From Spirochaetia bacterium (GTDB lineage: Bacteria; Spirochaetota; Spirochaetia; Treponematales; Treponemataceae), in NCBI GenBank assembly GCA_900767955.1, contig CAAGBC010000014.1:18281-82280 (forward strand): a stretch of DNA of 64,000 nt. The letters run 5' to 3'. Shown in pieces: positions 43,008 through 52,863 of this stretch. Each line of letters opens with the position of its first letter. Position 1 is the first letter of the stretch. The notes below the pieces were generated by a model that saw only the letters and a program-made list of their open reading frames with translations, was not told where the DNA came from and did not search any database. Made by a program: the position numbers and the translations under genes.

Positions 43008-44225
43008 CTATTCCAAAATTGTAATTTCAACTCGTCTATTTAACGCCATTCCTTCTTTTGTAGAATTACTTGCAATTGGCTTTTTACTTCCGCTACCTTT
43101 GCAAATAAATCTATCTGCGGAAATTCCTGTATTTGCCAACGACATAGCAATACTTTTTGCACGCTCTTCGGAAAGACGCTGTTCACCAGAAATATTACCT
43201 GTACTTGCCGTGTGCCCTTCAACAAGGAACATAGATTTTGGAACATTGCGTAAAATTTCAGCAATTTTCATTAATCGCATTTCTTCACCAGGTAAAAGTT
43301 CCGCGCTATCAGGCTTAAATCTTAAATTTTCGATTGTAAGCATCAAACCTTTTGCAGTTTTTTCCACTTTTATAGAATCAAGTTTTGCCAATGGTTCCAA
43401 AATATCAGTTTTATCAACAACAGGAGGATATTCCGTAAACAAAGAAATTGTTCCCTTAAAATTTACTTGCTTGCCATCAAAATATGAAAAAGTTTCATTC
43501 ACGCTATCATGAACTAAAATTGCATTTCCTGTTTTTTTGCTAACAAGAATATTTGCACTATGAGAACCCATTGCAGATTTTAATTCACCGTCACCTTCCG
43601 CATCAAAAATTGAACCACCATATCGCGTAGCCCATTTTGCAGAAATTCTAAAAACATCTTCCCCGCGATACATTTCACTTCGGACAAAACTATATTCCAC
43701 CAAAATTGGCATTTTAGTAACAACACCTTTATTCAAAGGGTCAACAGCACGAATTGCATAAGATTGCCATTTATCACCAGGATTTAACACATCTTCTGGA
43801 TAAGAAGGAAAACCTCTAAAACTTGGATAACCATTATCTTCAATCATGGAAAGTTCTCCAGTTTTTGAGATTTTAAACACAGATGGAATTGAATCGTGAA
43901 TTCCAGAAGCTACTTGTTGCCCAGAGCGTTTTGTTCCTTCAATAACATAAAAATTACCGTCATAAAACTTATCAAGTGGATTTACATTTGCAAATACTGT
44001 TTCTGGCTCGTCCATGGCAGTAATAAAGGAACGAACTTCTCTACTCATTAACCCGATGTAACGCCCGTTATCATAACGACGCAAATCAGTTCGCTCAACA
44101 AGAATATAATTTCCGCTACCATTGTATGACAACTTTACACTTTCTTGTGAATAACCATTTGGAACAAAATACAAAATCCCAAACAAAAAAGCAAAAAACT
44201 TTTTCACAATGCCAAATTTCTTCAT
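43008..44225 (-). CDS. OmpA-family outer-membrane or periplasmic protein
   Basis: This 405-residue secreted protein has a signal peptide (F-F-A-F-L-F-G-I-L-Y-F-V-P-N-G-Y-S), a large beta-rich N-terminal region, and a C-terminal OmpA peptidoglycan-binding domain. The latter shows E-G-H-T-A-S-T-G, L-S-E-E-R-A-K-S and N-R-R-V-E-I-T-I. It likely tethers the outer membrane to peptidoglycan. The stop precedes the arginase start by a few bases, but function is unrelated. Confidence 0.88.
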   Translation of the reverse strand: MKKFGIVKKFFAFLFGILYFVPNGYSQESVKLSYNGSGNYILVERTDLRRYDNGRYIGLMSREVRSFITAMDEPETVFANVNPLDKFYDGNFYVIEGTKRSGQQVASGIHDSIPSVFKISKTGELSMIEDNGYPSFRGFPSYPEDVLNPGDKWQSYAIRAVDPLNKGVVTKMPILVEYSFVRSEMYRGEDVFRISAKWATRYGGSIFDAEGDGELKSAMGSHSANILVSKKTGNAILVHDSVNETFSYFDGKQVNFKGTISLFTEYPPVVDKTDILEPLAKLDSIKVEKTAKGLMLTIENLRFKPDSAELLPGEEMRLMKIAEILRNVPKSMFLVEGHTASTGNISGEQRLSEERAKSIAMSLANTGISADRFICKGSGSKKPIASNSTKEGMALNRRVEITILE

Positions 44226-44288
44226 AAAAAAATTATACCACGAAACTAATATAATTAAAAACTATTCTATATCTCCAAAAAAATCAAA

Positions 44289-45218
44289 TTACAAATAAGA
44301 ATCAATTATACTTCGAGCCGCTGATAAATAAGTTTTTCCGAACATATTTAAGTGATTCAAAATATGATACAAATTATATAAATCCCTTCGCTCTGAATAA
44401 CCTGATTGCAAAAGCCCTGTATTTTTATATGCATCATAAAATTTTCCAGAAAAACCACCAAACAATTCAGTCATTGCAATATCTGCTTCTGGGTGACCAA
44501 CATAACAAGCAGGATCAATCAACAGTGGAAGAGATTTTGTATCACACAAAACATTACCGCCCCACAAATCACCGTGCAAAAGAGAAGGCTTTTCTGGCTC
44601 AACTAAAATTTTATCAAGTTTATTAAGTAATTTATCCATTTTTGAAAAATCATCTTTTTCAAAATATTTTTCTGCCATCTTGAACTGAGGAACAAGTCTA
44701 TTTTCCCTAAAAAATTCTACCCAAGAATCTTTTGCTAAATTAATTTGCTTAGTTCTTCCAATAAAATTGTCTTGTAAAAAACCAAACTTTCCATTTTTCA
44801 CCAAGGAACTTGTATCAGCTTTATGCATACAAGCTAAATTTTCAGCAAACACATTCCAAAATTCATCTTTTATATCACCAAGTTCAATATATTCCATCAA
44901 CAAAAAGGAATAACCAATTTCTTCACTATCATCTGTTCCGTATGCCAAAAGTTTTGGCGTATTTATTGTGTTTGTTAAAGAAATAGCCCACAAATTTATT
45001 GCTTCTGATAAAAACAAATCAACTTTCTGTTTTTCATTCGTTTTCATGAACAAAATTTTTCCGTTAGAAAGTTGCATTCCATACGCTTTATTTATATCAC
45101 CACCAGGAATTCTAAAACTTTGACCTAATCTAATATCACTTCCAAAAATTTCAGCCAAAGCTCCTGCCAAAGAATTAAACTTCGGAACTCCAATATTCAT
45201 TTCAATGTGTTTTTCCAT
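44289..45218 (-). CDS. Fructosamine kinase family protein
   Basis: This 309-residue member of the fructosamine-3-kinase/aminoglycoside-phosphotransferase fold has the catalytic loop L-L-H-G-D-L-W-G-G-N-V and the metal-binding L-I-D-P-A-C-Y-V-G-H-P-E, both typical of fructosamine kinases (YniA-like). It phosphorylates glycated amines so that they break down. The N-terminus contains F-R-I-P-G-G-D-I-N-K-A-Y. It is a single gene. Confidence 0.9.
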   Translation of the reverse strand: MEKHIEMNIGVPKFNSLAGALAEIFGSDIRLGQSFRIPGGDINKAYGMQLSNGKILFMKTNEKQKVDLFLSEAINLWAISLTNTINTPKLLAYGTDDSEEIGYSFLLMEYIELGDIKDEFWNVFAENLACMHKADTSSLVKNGKFGFLQDNFIGRTKQINLAKDSWVEFFRENRLVPQFKMAEKYFEKDDFSKMDKLLNKLDKILVEPEKPSLLHGDLWGGNVLCDTKSLPLLIDPACYVGHPEADIAMTELFGGFSGKFYDAYKNTGLLQSGYSERRDLYNLYHILNHLNMFGKTYLSAARSIIDSYL

Positions 45219-45348
45219 AGTAATTTCATTTTCCCTTAATTATAAAAGAATGTAAATAATTTACCTTTAGTTTCTAAGTTTTAAGTATAACTTTTAGACA
45301 TAACTTTTTTTCTTGTAAAATATACAAGTTAAAATTATAATTATTGTT

Positions 45349-46080
45349 ATGGACTTCTTTGAAAATTTTGTAGAATATTATGACGAATTATTTCCTGTAG
45401 CAGAAAGTAAAATGCAATTCTACGAAAACTTGCAGAATAATTTTACTACTCCAATAAAATCTCTTCACCTTGGAAGTGCAACAGGTGTACTTGAACATCA
45501 TCTTGCAAAAAAAGGTTTCGATATAACAGGAATCGAAGTTTCACAACCTCTTCTTGATTCAGCTTGTTTAAAACGCAGAACACAACTTATGTCACTACGA
45601 TTTTTTAAATTGTCTACTTTACTCATGGGAAATGTTCTTGGAAAAAATTTCTACAATGTTATATCAGCATTAAATGATAGAATTATTTTTGTAAAAACAA
45701 AAGAAGCCTTTGAAACACTAATTTCTCAATGCAAAGAATTACTTACACACGATGGAATTTTTATTATTCAAACTCACAACTATAATAAAATTAAAAAAGA
45801 AAATGATTTTTCAATATTAACAAGAAAAAGTATTCGTACATCTTTGGAATCTGAAATAAACACCATCGGCAATGAATTTTTTATCACACAAACATTAGAA
45901 ACACCTAATAGCAAAAAGGTGTCAATTTCAAATAATCAAAAGATTTACATACCTTATCCAACTGAAATTGAAGAAATTGCTAAAAAATACAACTACAGCA
46001 AAGTTGAATTCTTTGAAGATTTTGAAAATACACCTTTTACAGAAAATTCAAATGAATTAATTTGTATTCTTCATGCTTAG
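45349..46080 (+). CDS. Class I SAM-dependent methyltransferase
   Basis: This 243-residue Rossmann-fold methyltransferase has motif I in L-H-L-G-S-A-T-G-V-L-E and the motif II acidic residue in I-T-G-I-E-V-S. An Asn/Asp-rich core strand follows. The substrate is not apparent. It lies convergent to ricT, with 8 bases between them. Confidence 0.8.
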   Translation: MDFFENFVEYYDELFPVAESKMQFYENLQNNFTTPIKSLHLGSATGVLEHHLAKKGFDITGIEVSQPLLDSACLKRRTQLMSLRFFKLSTLLMGNVLGKNFYNVISALNDRIIFVKTKEAFETLISQCKELLTHDGIFIIQTHNYNKIKKENDFSILTRKSIRTSLESEINTIGNEFFITQTLETPNSKKVSISNNQKIYIPYPTEIEEIAKKYNYSKVEFFEDFENTPFTENSNELICILHA

Positions 46081-46088
46081 ATTTTAGA

Positions 46089-47003
46089 TTATTGAATTTT
46101 CCATTTGTTATTATCTTTTACAAATCTCTTGGCATTTACTTCTAGCAAGCGACCGTCATCGCCCATCATTTTTACCATAGATGTAAGCAAGTTTACTTCA
46201 GTAATTTTGAAATTTGTTCCATCATAATAAACATGAATTCCTTCGGAAGGAAGTTTTTTTCTAGCTTCATTATACCAATCAAATTCATAAGAAAGACAAC
46301 ACAACAATCTTCCACATTGACCAGAAATCTTCATTGAATTTAGTGACAAATTCTGATCTTTTGCCATTCTAATAGAAACAGGACGCAATTTATCAGAAAC
46401 TCCGTGACAACAAAATGGTCTACCACAAACACCTAAACCACCAATGATTCTTGATTCATCACGCACACCAATCTGTCTTAATTCAATTCGCATTTTAAAA
46501 ACAGAAACCAAATCTTTTACTAATTCTCTAAAATCAACTCTATTGTCAGAACTAAAAAAGAATAATGCTTTTGGTTCATCAATCAAAAAATGAACAGTGA
46601 TTAATTTCATATCAAGTTTATGATAAGCAACTTTTTCCTTAAAAATCTTAAAAGCATCTTTTTCTTTTTGTTTATTTTCTTCAGCTTTGGCTAAATCTTC
46701 TTCCGTTGCTTTTCGTTCTATAGCAACAACATCTGATTGCTTAATACCAATTGGTTTTTCAGACAATCCTAATACTTTTGCCATGTCCTTTCCATATCTT
46801 GTAGGAACTATGACATAATCATTTGTTTCAATTTTAATATTTTTATCATTTGTAGCATAAATACTTTCACAAGAATATGCTAATTTTAGATAAAATAAAG
46901 GTTCATCAAAAACAACACCTTCTAAACTTTCTTCACTTATATCAGAATCTTCTAACGCTGCTAAATTTTCTTCATCTATATCTTTTTCAAAAATATCACT
47001 CAT
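46089..47003 (-). CDS. ricT: RicT/YaaT, PSP1-domain regulator
   Basis: This 304-residue PSP1-domain protein is the homologue of RicT (YaaT). In Bacillus it works with RicA and RicF, an iron-sulfur complex, in mRNA maturation by RNase Y. The cysteine motifs C-G-R-P-F-C-C and C-G-R-L-L-C-C-L near residues 197 and 224 are typical. The start at 47003 is chosen because the hairpin leader element aligns with the copy at 22700, placing GGGA just before this ATG; 47015 is an alternative giving 308 residues. It follows yaaR on the same strand, as in Bacillus. Confidence 0.88.
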   Translation of the reverse strand: MSDIFEKDIDEENLAALEDSDISEESLEGVVFDEPLFYLKLAYSCESIYATNDKNIKIETNDYVIVPTRYGKDMAKVLGLSEKPIGIKQSDVVAIERKATEEDLAKAEENKQKEKDAFKIFKEKVAYHKLDMKLITVHFLIDEPKALFFFSSDNRVDFRELVKDLVSVFKMRIELRQIGVRDESRIIGGLGVCGRPFCCHGVSDKLRPVSIRMAKDQNLSLNSMKISGQCGRLLCCLSYEFDWYNEARKKLPSEGIHVYYDGTNFKITEVNLLTSMVKMMGDDGRLLEVNAKRFVKDNNKWKIQ

Positions 47004-47236
47004 ATTATTTCCCATAAAAAGTCAATGAGTAAAACATCAGTTTTAGGAATTGACTTTTTTTGTTGTTTCACAATGAAATGAGAAACAACAGTAAATACAG
47101 GTGGTCAAGGGACGCTTCACTTAAACCCTTGACTCACCTTTGTTTCGGTTCTACCACATTGTAGAACCGAAATAAGAAAGTTTGCAACGCAAACTTTTAT
47201 AAGATAAAACTGACTATATTTAGGCAATTTTATCTT
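47004..47236 (-). repeat. Multi-hairpin leader element, copy 2
   Basis: The leader of ricT holds an 11-bp stem (47016-47026/47049-47059) with an inner stem (47030-47035/47040-47045), an 8-bp stem (47062-47069/47082-47089), an 8-bp stem (47104-47111/47126-47133), a 12-bp stem (47143-47154/47161-47172), the palindrome AAAGTTTGC/GCAAACTTT (47177-47197) and a distal stem (47201-47236). Modules one, two, the palindrome and the distal stem match copy 1 in order; the two extra hairpins are inserted between them. Confidence 0.6.
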
Positions 47237-47261
47237 ACATTCCTTGGTTTTATTATAACTC

Positions 47262-47807
47262 CTAAGCCGCAAAAAAATCTACAAGCAAGCCTTTAATTTC
47301 ATCAACCTTTGCCAACATTTGAATTTTATCATTATAGTTTTGCAAAACCATAGTCGCCAATTCATTTAACTTTTCATCAACAACTCTAAGTTGCACATAG
47401 GGATCTTTTGGACGCTTTTCAGAAAAATATACTGTACTTTTTTTAGTCATTCCAAATCGTTTAGTTTTATCAATTTCAAAATTATTTTTGGAAATATATT
47501 TTACAAAATTTGTTACAGCCATTCTAAAGTCTGCAAAATTTTCAGCATTGATTTCAGATGATAATTTATCTGCCGCAGAATCAACGGAATCCTTTAAAAA
47601 AGCAACAGCTTCTTCAATTTCCATTCCAGCAATTTCAATCGGCAAGCCAGAAGATAGTAATTCTTCCACTTCTTGGCTTTTCTTTACCATTGAGCTAAAT
47701 GAAGTTTTGTTTGATTTTTCGACTTTTTTGCCTTTAGTTGCTTCTTTTGAAGCATTTGTAACTGCTGAAAAATATAAAGAAGAACTCAAAGGATCTATAG
47801 AATTCAT
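47262..47807 (-). CDS. yaaR: YaaR family protein (DUF327)
   Basis: This 181-residue helical DUF327 protein has an N-terminal disordered part and a C-terminal domain with E-E-L-L-S-S-G-L-P, V-A-F-L-K-D-S-V and V-Q-L-R-V-V-D-E-K-L-N-E-L-A. In Bacillus, yaaR lies in the operon yaaQ-yaaR-holB-yaaT; here it precedes ricT directly and follows a bactofilin gene with a 4-base overlap. Its molecular role is not established. Confidence 0.85.
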   Translation of the reverse strand: MNSIDPLSSSLYFSAVTNASKEATKGKKVEKSNKTSFSSMVKKSQEVEELLSSGLPIEIAGMEIEEAVAFLKDSVDSAADKLSSEINAENFADFRMAVTNFVKYISKNNFEIDKTKRFGMTKKSTVYFSEKRPKDPYVQLRVVDEKLNELATMVLQNYNDKIQMLAKVDEIKGLLVDFFAA

Positions 47808-48217
47808 TTAAGAACAGCCTTTTCTCTAATAGCTTTTGCCTGAAGAAATTTATCAACGCTAAGTTTATATTTTTCTTCTTTTTCAATAGAAATACAATGA
47901 CCTTGGAAAACTACATTTTCTTCCATTTGCACTTTTTTTGAAATAATGTTTCCAAGAACAACAGAAGAAGATAACAATTTTACACTTTCTGTGGCAGAAA
48001 CATCGCCTAAAACAACTCCACCAATAATTGCTGATTTTACAACAAGATTTCCTTTGATTCTTGCTTTTTCTCCAACAATTATTGCGCCATCAGTTGTTAA
48101 ATCGCCATCCAAATCACCGTCAATACGGATAAAACCATTTGCGGTTAAATTACCTTTTATAAATGAACCATTACCTACAAGGGTATTAATAGAAATATCG
48201 TCTGCTCTAAATGCCAT
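47804..48217 (-). CDS. Bactofilin
   Basis: This 137-residue cytoskeletal protein forms filaments from a right-handed beta helix. The repeated pattern I-x-G-N-L, G-x-I-x-I-D-G-D-L-D-G-D-L and A-x-I-x-G-N-L-V-V fits the bactofilin core with short termini. Bactofilins often position cell-wall enzymes; the M23 peptidase gene directly upstream, six bases away, is the classic partner in spirochaetes and other curved or helical bacteria. It may therefore influence cell shape. Confidence 0.92.
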   Translation of the reverse strand: MAFRADDISINTLVGNGSFIKGNLTANGFIRIDGDLDGDLTTDGAIIVGEKARIKGNLVVKSAIIGGVVLGDVSATESVKLLSSSVVLGNIISKKVQMEENVVFQGHCISIEKEEKYKLSVDKFLQAKAIREKAVLK

Positions 48218-48223
48218 AAAAGC

Positions 48224-49246
48224 CTATCTTGAAAGTTTTACATTGATGTATTTTCCAGGGTCAACAACATCAGAACCAATATGAACTTCATAATGAAGGT
48301 GAGGTCCTGTTGTAATACCTGTATTACCAATACGACCAATTACATCGCCCTGATTAACAAAAGTTCCTTTTTTTGTAAGAGCAACACTCATATGTGCGTA
48401 TCGTGTATACATACCATGTTTATGTCTAATAACTACATAATTACCAAAACTATTATCATAACCAACTGTAACAACTTGTCCGTTTGCAGCAGCCATAATA
48501 GGGTCACCTTGTCTCCAAGTTGAAAAGTCAATTCCTTTGTGAATATACCACTGACCAGTAATAGGATGAATATTAGGTCCAAACATCATAGAAATATGAG
48601 CATTTGGATTTTTTACAGGCCAAATGTTAGGAATATCTTTGAACAAATTACTCTGGTTTTCAAGCATCTTTCCAATCTGTTCAATTGGTTGAATTGAATT
48701 TTCAAGATAAGCTGTCAAAGAACGAATATCAGCCATTTCTTGAACTGCACCAACCATTGTGTCTTTTGAACTAAACAATGAAGCCAAATCGCTATTAGAT
48801 ACAGAAGCCTTTGAAACTGAATTATTTTTATCAATTCCTAAAAGTGACAAAGATTCAGAAAGTGTACTCTGAAAGCGTTTTGCAGATTGTAAAAGATTTA
48901 TATTTTCATCACGAAGAGCGTCTAAACTTGCCAAAGTTTCTCTATTTTCATTCATAAGACTTGTAATTTCTGAATTAGAAATAATTGCGCGTCTATTAAA
49001 ATACAAGAATGAAGAAACAATTCCGATTACAATAACAATACCCAAAGACAAAGCAAAAACATTTGTTTGAATGTTAATAACTTTACTTTGAGAATGAGGA
49101 ACTATCATTATAGTTAATTTACTATCAAAAATTTTGAATAATTTTACAAAAGAATTTTTTACAACTTTTACACAGGAAACAAACTTATTTTGAACATTCG
49201 AAGCAATTCTTTTTTCTATTTTTTTATACTTTTGTGTTCTTGACAA
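48224..49246 (-). CDS. M23-family peptidoglycan endopeptidase
   Basis: This 340-residue membrane-anchored endopeptidase has a membrane helix at about 60-85 (A-L-S-L-G-I-V-I-V-I-G-I-V), a coiled coil and a C-terminal LytM domain. Zinc ligands are visible in H-K-G-I-D-F-S and H-L-H-Y-E-V. It trims cross-links in peptidoglycan, probably placed by the bactofilin encoded next. The operon order M23, bactofilin, yaaR, ricT links wall shaping with regulators. Confidence 0.93.
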   Translation of the reverse strand: MSRTQKYKKIEKRIASNVQNKFVSCVKVVKNSFVKLFKIFDSKLTIMIVPHSQSKVINIQTNVFALSLGIVIVIGIVSSFLYFNRRAIISNSEITSLMNENRETLASLDALRDENINLLQSAKRFQSTLSESLSLLGIDKNNSVSKASVSNSDLASLFSSKDTMVGAVQEMADIRSLTAYLENSIQPIEQIGKMLENQSNLFKDIPNIWPVKNPNAHISMMFGPNIHPITGQWYIHKGIDFSTWRQGDPIMAAANGQVVTVGYDNSFGNYVVIRHKHGMYTRYAHMSVALTKKGTFVNQGDVIGRIGNTGITTGPHLHYEVHIGSDVVDPGKYINVKLSR

Positions 49247-49448
49247 AATACATCTCCAAAAACAAAATAGTCTACAATTCGCTCGATTTTATCACAAATT
49301 ATAGCATAGTAAGTTGTTATATGTCAAACAAATAAGTTGACAACAAAAAAAACCTATATTATCTTTATCGGTAGAAAGAATGTAAAAAAACATATTTTTT
49401 TACAAATAAAATATACCCACTTTTAAATATCTTTTTAGGAAGAAAGCC

Positions 49449-50225
49449 ATGCAGTTTTTTGATACTCATGCCCACATCGGGCTTATTTACGATGATCCTA
49501 TTGAACAATTGCGCGTTATACAACAAGCAAAACAAACTGGTGTATCTCGCATAATTAGTATAAACAACAGCCTTCACGATTTTGGTAGAGTTTACAAAAA
49601 CTTAAAAGCACTACCAGGAATTTATCATGCAGTTGGAATTGCTCCTTCAGAAGTAACAAATCCTGGACCAGATTATATTTCAAAAATTGAAGAATATCTC
49701 ACATATCAAAATGTTGTTGCTGTTGGAGAAACAGGATTAGATTATTACAAACAATTTGGTGACAAACGCTCTCAGATTGAATTATTTATCGCACAATTGG
49801 AACTTGCACAAAAACACAAACTTCCTGTCATTATCCACAACAGAGAAGCAGGAAAAGATGTTTTTGATGTTTTATCTGAAAAAATTCCAGATGCAGGAGC
49901 AATTTTCCATTGTTATTCTGAAAATGCCGAATACGCAAAAAAATGTTTAGATATGAATGTTTACTTTTCATTTGCAGGAAACTTAACTTACCGTTATGCA
50001 AGAAACCTACATGAAACAGTATTAAATATTCCTATCGACAGAATTCTTATTGAAACAGAAAGTCCTTTTATGATTCCTGCTGAATTCCGCGAAAAGAAAC
50101 GCACAATGCCAGCTTATCTACCTTCAACAGCTAGATTCCTTGCTGAAATGTTAGAAATGGACATTGAAGAACTTAGTGTTCAACTTTGGAAAAACAGTTG
50201 CAAAGCATTTAATTTGCCAGAGTAA
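49449..50225 (+). CDS. tatD: TatD-family metal-dependent DNase
   Basis: This 258-residue TIM-barrel hydrolase is related to TatD. D-T-H-A-H-I-G at the start supplies the H-x-H ligands, with V-G-E-T-G-L-D-Y-Y, P-V-I-I-H-N-R, F-H-C-Y-S and I-E-T-E-S-P-F. TatD enzymes are 3'-5' exonucleases on DNA. A ribosome site (AGGAAG) precedes the ATG. The next gene, dusB, starts 4 bases after the stop. Confidence 0.92.
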   Translation: MQFFDTHAHIGLIYDDPIEQLRVIQQAKQTGVSRIISINNSLHDFGRVYKNLKALPGIYHAVGIAPSEVTNPGPDYISKIEEYLTYQNVVAVGETGLDYYKQFGDKRSQIELFIAQLELAQKHKLPVIIHNREAGKDVFDVLSEKIPDAGAIFHCYSENAEYAKKCLDMNVYFSFAGNLTYRYARNLHETVLNIPIDRILIETESPFMIPAEFREKKRTMPAYLPSTARFLAEMLEMDIEELSVQLWKNSCKAFNLPE

Positions 50226-50229
50226 TCAA

Positions 50230-51210
50230 ATGTTGTTCCATTCAGTAAAAATTGGGTCACTGGAAATTCCAGGAAATATATTCTTGGCTCCAGTGGCTGG
50301 TTACAGTGACAGATCTTTTCGCTCTATATGTATTTCTCAAGGTGCTGCATTCACTTATACAGAAATGGTTTCTGCAGAAGCATTAACACGCGGTTCTGAT
50401 AAAACAGCAACAATTATGAAACGCGCTAACAACGAAGAAAAATACGCAGTTCAGATTTTTGGTGGCGTTTCAGAAACAATGGCCAATGCCACACGAATCG
50501 TATTAGAACAAACAAATTGTGAATGTATCGATATAAATGCAGGTTGCCCAGTTCCTAAAATCATAAAAACAGGCGCTGGTTCTGCATTAACAAGAGACCC
50601 AGAAAGATTATTCCAAATTACAAAAGCTGTTGTAGACGCAACAGAAGGAAAAGTTCCTGTTACTGTAAAAATTCGTTCTGGATGGGACGCAAATCACATC
50701 ACATGGAAAGAAGCTGCTCTTGCGGCAAAAGATGCAGGTGCTGCAGCAATAACACTTCACGCCAGAACAAAAGCTCAAGGCTACGAAGGAAAATCTGATT
50801 GGAACAAACTCAAAGAACTTGTTGATTTAGTTGGTTCAGAAATACCAGTTTTTGGCTCAGGAGATTTATTTACTCCAGAAGATGCAGAAAAAATGCTAAC
50901 ACAAACAGGCTGTTCAGGAGTTATGTTTGCAAGAGGAGCAATGGGAAATCCGTTTATCTTCACAAAGACAAAACAACTTTTGCAAACAGGTTCTTACGAC
51001 GAAATTGATTCTTCCAAAAGAATTCAAACAGGCTTTTATGAATTAAATTTATTAGCAAGCGACATCGGAGAAACTATGGCTTGCAAAGAAATGAGAAAAA
51101 GATTCTGTGCTTATTCAAAAGGATTACCAAGTGGTGCAAGCCTAAGAGAAAAAGTAATCCACGCTGAAACAATTTCAGATTACAAAACTATATTTAACGA
51201 ATATATATAG
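50230..51210 (+). CDS. dusB: tRNA-dihydrouridine synthase
   Basis: This 326-residue FMN enzyme reduces uridine to dihydrouridine in tRNA. The flavin-binding A-P-V-A-G-Y-S-D-R-S-F-R, the catalytic Cys in N-A-G-C-P-V-P-K and the C-terminal helical domain are all present. The start at 50230 begins at the first residues expected of the family; a frame extended to 50164 would overlap tatD. It is probably co-transcribed with tatD and possibly with the following hypothetical. Confidence 0.93.
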   Translation: MLFHSVKIGSLEIPGNIFLAPVAGYSDRSFRSICISQGAAFTYTEMVSAEALTRGSDKTATIMKRANNEEKYAVQIFGGVSETMANATRIVLEQTNCECIDINAGCPVPKIIKTGAGSALTRDPERLFQITKAVVDATEGKVPVTVKIRSGWDANHITWKEAALAAKDAGAAAITLHARTKAQGYEGKSDWNKLKELVDLVGSEIPVFGSGDLFTPEDAEKMLTQTGCSGVMFARGAMGNPFIFTKTKQLLQTGSYDEIDSSKRIQTGFYELNLLASDIGETMACKEMRKRFCAYSKGLPSGASLREKVIHAETISDYKTIFNEYI

Positions 51211-51279
51211 TTTTAGCAAAAAAATACGAAAATTCATCACCCTTGAAGAATGAAAGTTTTATCATTATAATTATCAGAT

Positions 51280-52863
51280 ATGAGTTTGCTTCAGATTATT
51301 TCTAATTTTTTTAACGCATTTTTTAACAGAAATTCTCCTGAAATGCAAAAGAAAATTCAACTAAAAAAGTTAGAATCAGAGCTAAGGGCTTACGAACCAT
51401 ACATTTTCAAAAACGGAAATTTACTTCCAAACTTTGCAGAATCAATTCGCATTTTATATTTAAATACAAAACCTCTTGATGATTTATTTTCTGCAACAAT
51501 CACAGGTTCCGATATATCTCGAAACAAAAGATTTGAATCACAGTTAGTTCTTACTGGATATTCTTCTGAACATCAACAAATGATAGAAACTCTTTCATAC
51601 GAAGCAAGAAAAGAAGAATTACTTGAATCAGCTGCTCCAAATTCTCAAATTTATGACAGACAACACAAACGCCTTGAAAAAATCGTACATGAATTAAACA
51701 GCGATACATTCAAAAAAATAGATAACGACTTGCAAAATCTTTATCACCTTGCAGATTTTTGTAGATTTAGTTTTGTTACAATACTTCAAATATTTGATAG
51801 TAATTTTATTGCTTTAGACCACAGATACAAACCTTCTTATCAAGAAATTCCTATAGAAAAATTAGGTTCCCCAATTGAAGATTTATATTTTCAGTTGGCA
51901 GGATTAAAAATCACAACAGCAACAGCAAACGCCATAAAAGCATTAGCAAGCTTAAGATATGGAGAAGCTAAAAGTGATGAATATTTTTCTTCATACCTTG
52001 ATAACTTAAAGAAAATTTCTTACATAACAAAACGAATTATTCCTTCAGAGCGATTAAAAATTTTAATTCATTATTACAAAGAAGATATGAATTATGTTCC
52101 TAAAGTTGCTGAATACAAGGATTCTGCACGCAAAAATTTCTCTGACATGATTCAAGCCCAGTTCAAAGCTGATGAACAAAGAATTAAAACTGAACTCAAA
52201 GATGAAAAAATTTCTGCTGAATTACAAATTTTATTCCCAGAAACTTCACTTCTTCCTTTATTTGGATACAACACTGAAACAAATAAAAAAATAAGAGAAG
52301 CATCAACTTCCGCGTTTATGTGGATTATGCCACTACAGATACTAAAAACCTTTATTTCTGTGTATTTTACTGATTCCGTTCGTTCACTTTTGAACGACAT
52401 TGTCGTAGAAGGTTTTTTTAATAATCCAACATATAAAACTGATTTTTCAACGATTGTTTTTACAGCACTTGAAATTCCTAATGTAATTCAGGAGTTTGAA
52501 GACTCTTTTACACGGGGAAAACGAAATGATTTAGCAACTTTGCAAAATTATATTCATAATAGTCACAAAGATTCCGATTTCTATAAGAAGATGGAATTAA
52601 TGATTAGCACTATAAATGCGGAGGCAAACAAAATTATTACAAAAGAAACTAATAATTTAAATGCTTTGTCAAAGCAAATATCTAGCATACTGCAAGATGC
52701 AAAAAAACCTGCTAGTGAATTAATTTCTAACTTAAAAGTTCTTATGATTTCTCCGAGAAATAGAGATAATACGGATTTATTAGAAAGACAGTACCCAAAT
52801 TGGAATAATTTCTTTGAAATTATGAAAAACTATGCTATCATAAGTACAAGGGAGCTTGGATAA
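51280..52863 (+). CDS. Spirochaete hypothetical protein, DUF5312-like
   Basis: This 527-residue, mostly helical, cytoplasmic protein of a type common in Treponema has no catalytic motif that I can see. It is rich in Lys/Glu and contains long amphipathic helices, such as K-L-E-S-E-L-R-A-Y-E and L-E-K-I-V-H-E-L-N. The DUF5312 assignment is from recollection of the family in spirochaetes and is tentative. Its stop overlaps the GGDEF gene by 1 base. Confidence 0.6.
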   Translation: MSLLQIISNFFNAFFNRNSPEMQKKIQLKKLESELRAYEPYIFKNGNLLPNFAESIRILYLNTKPLDDLFSATITGSDISRNKRFESQLVLTGYSSEHQQMIETLSYEARKEELLESAAPNSQIYDRQHKRLEKIVHELNSDTFKKIDNDLQNLYHLADFCRFSFVTILQIFDSNFIALDHRYKPSYQEIPIEKLGSPIEDLYFQLAGLKITTATANAIKALASLRYGEAKSDEYFSSYLDNLKKISYITKRIIPSERLKILIHYYKEDMNYVPKVAEYKDSARKNFSDMIQAQFKADEQRIKTELKDEKISAELQILFPETSLLPLFGYNTETNKKIREASTSAFMWIMPLQILKTFISVYFTDSVRSLLNDIVVEGFFNNPTYKTDFSTIVFTALEIPNVIQEFEDSFTRGKRNDLATLQNYIHNSHKDSDFYKKMELMISTINAEANKIITKETNNLNALSKQISSILQDAKKPASELISNLKVLMISPRNRDNTDLLERQYPNWNNFFEIMKNYAIISTRELG

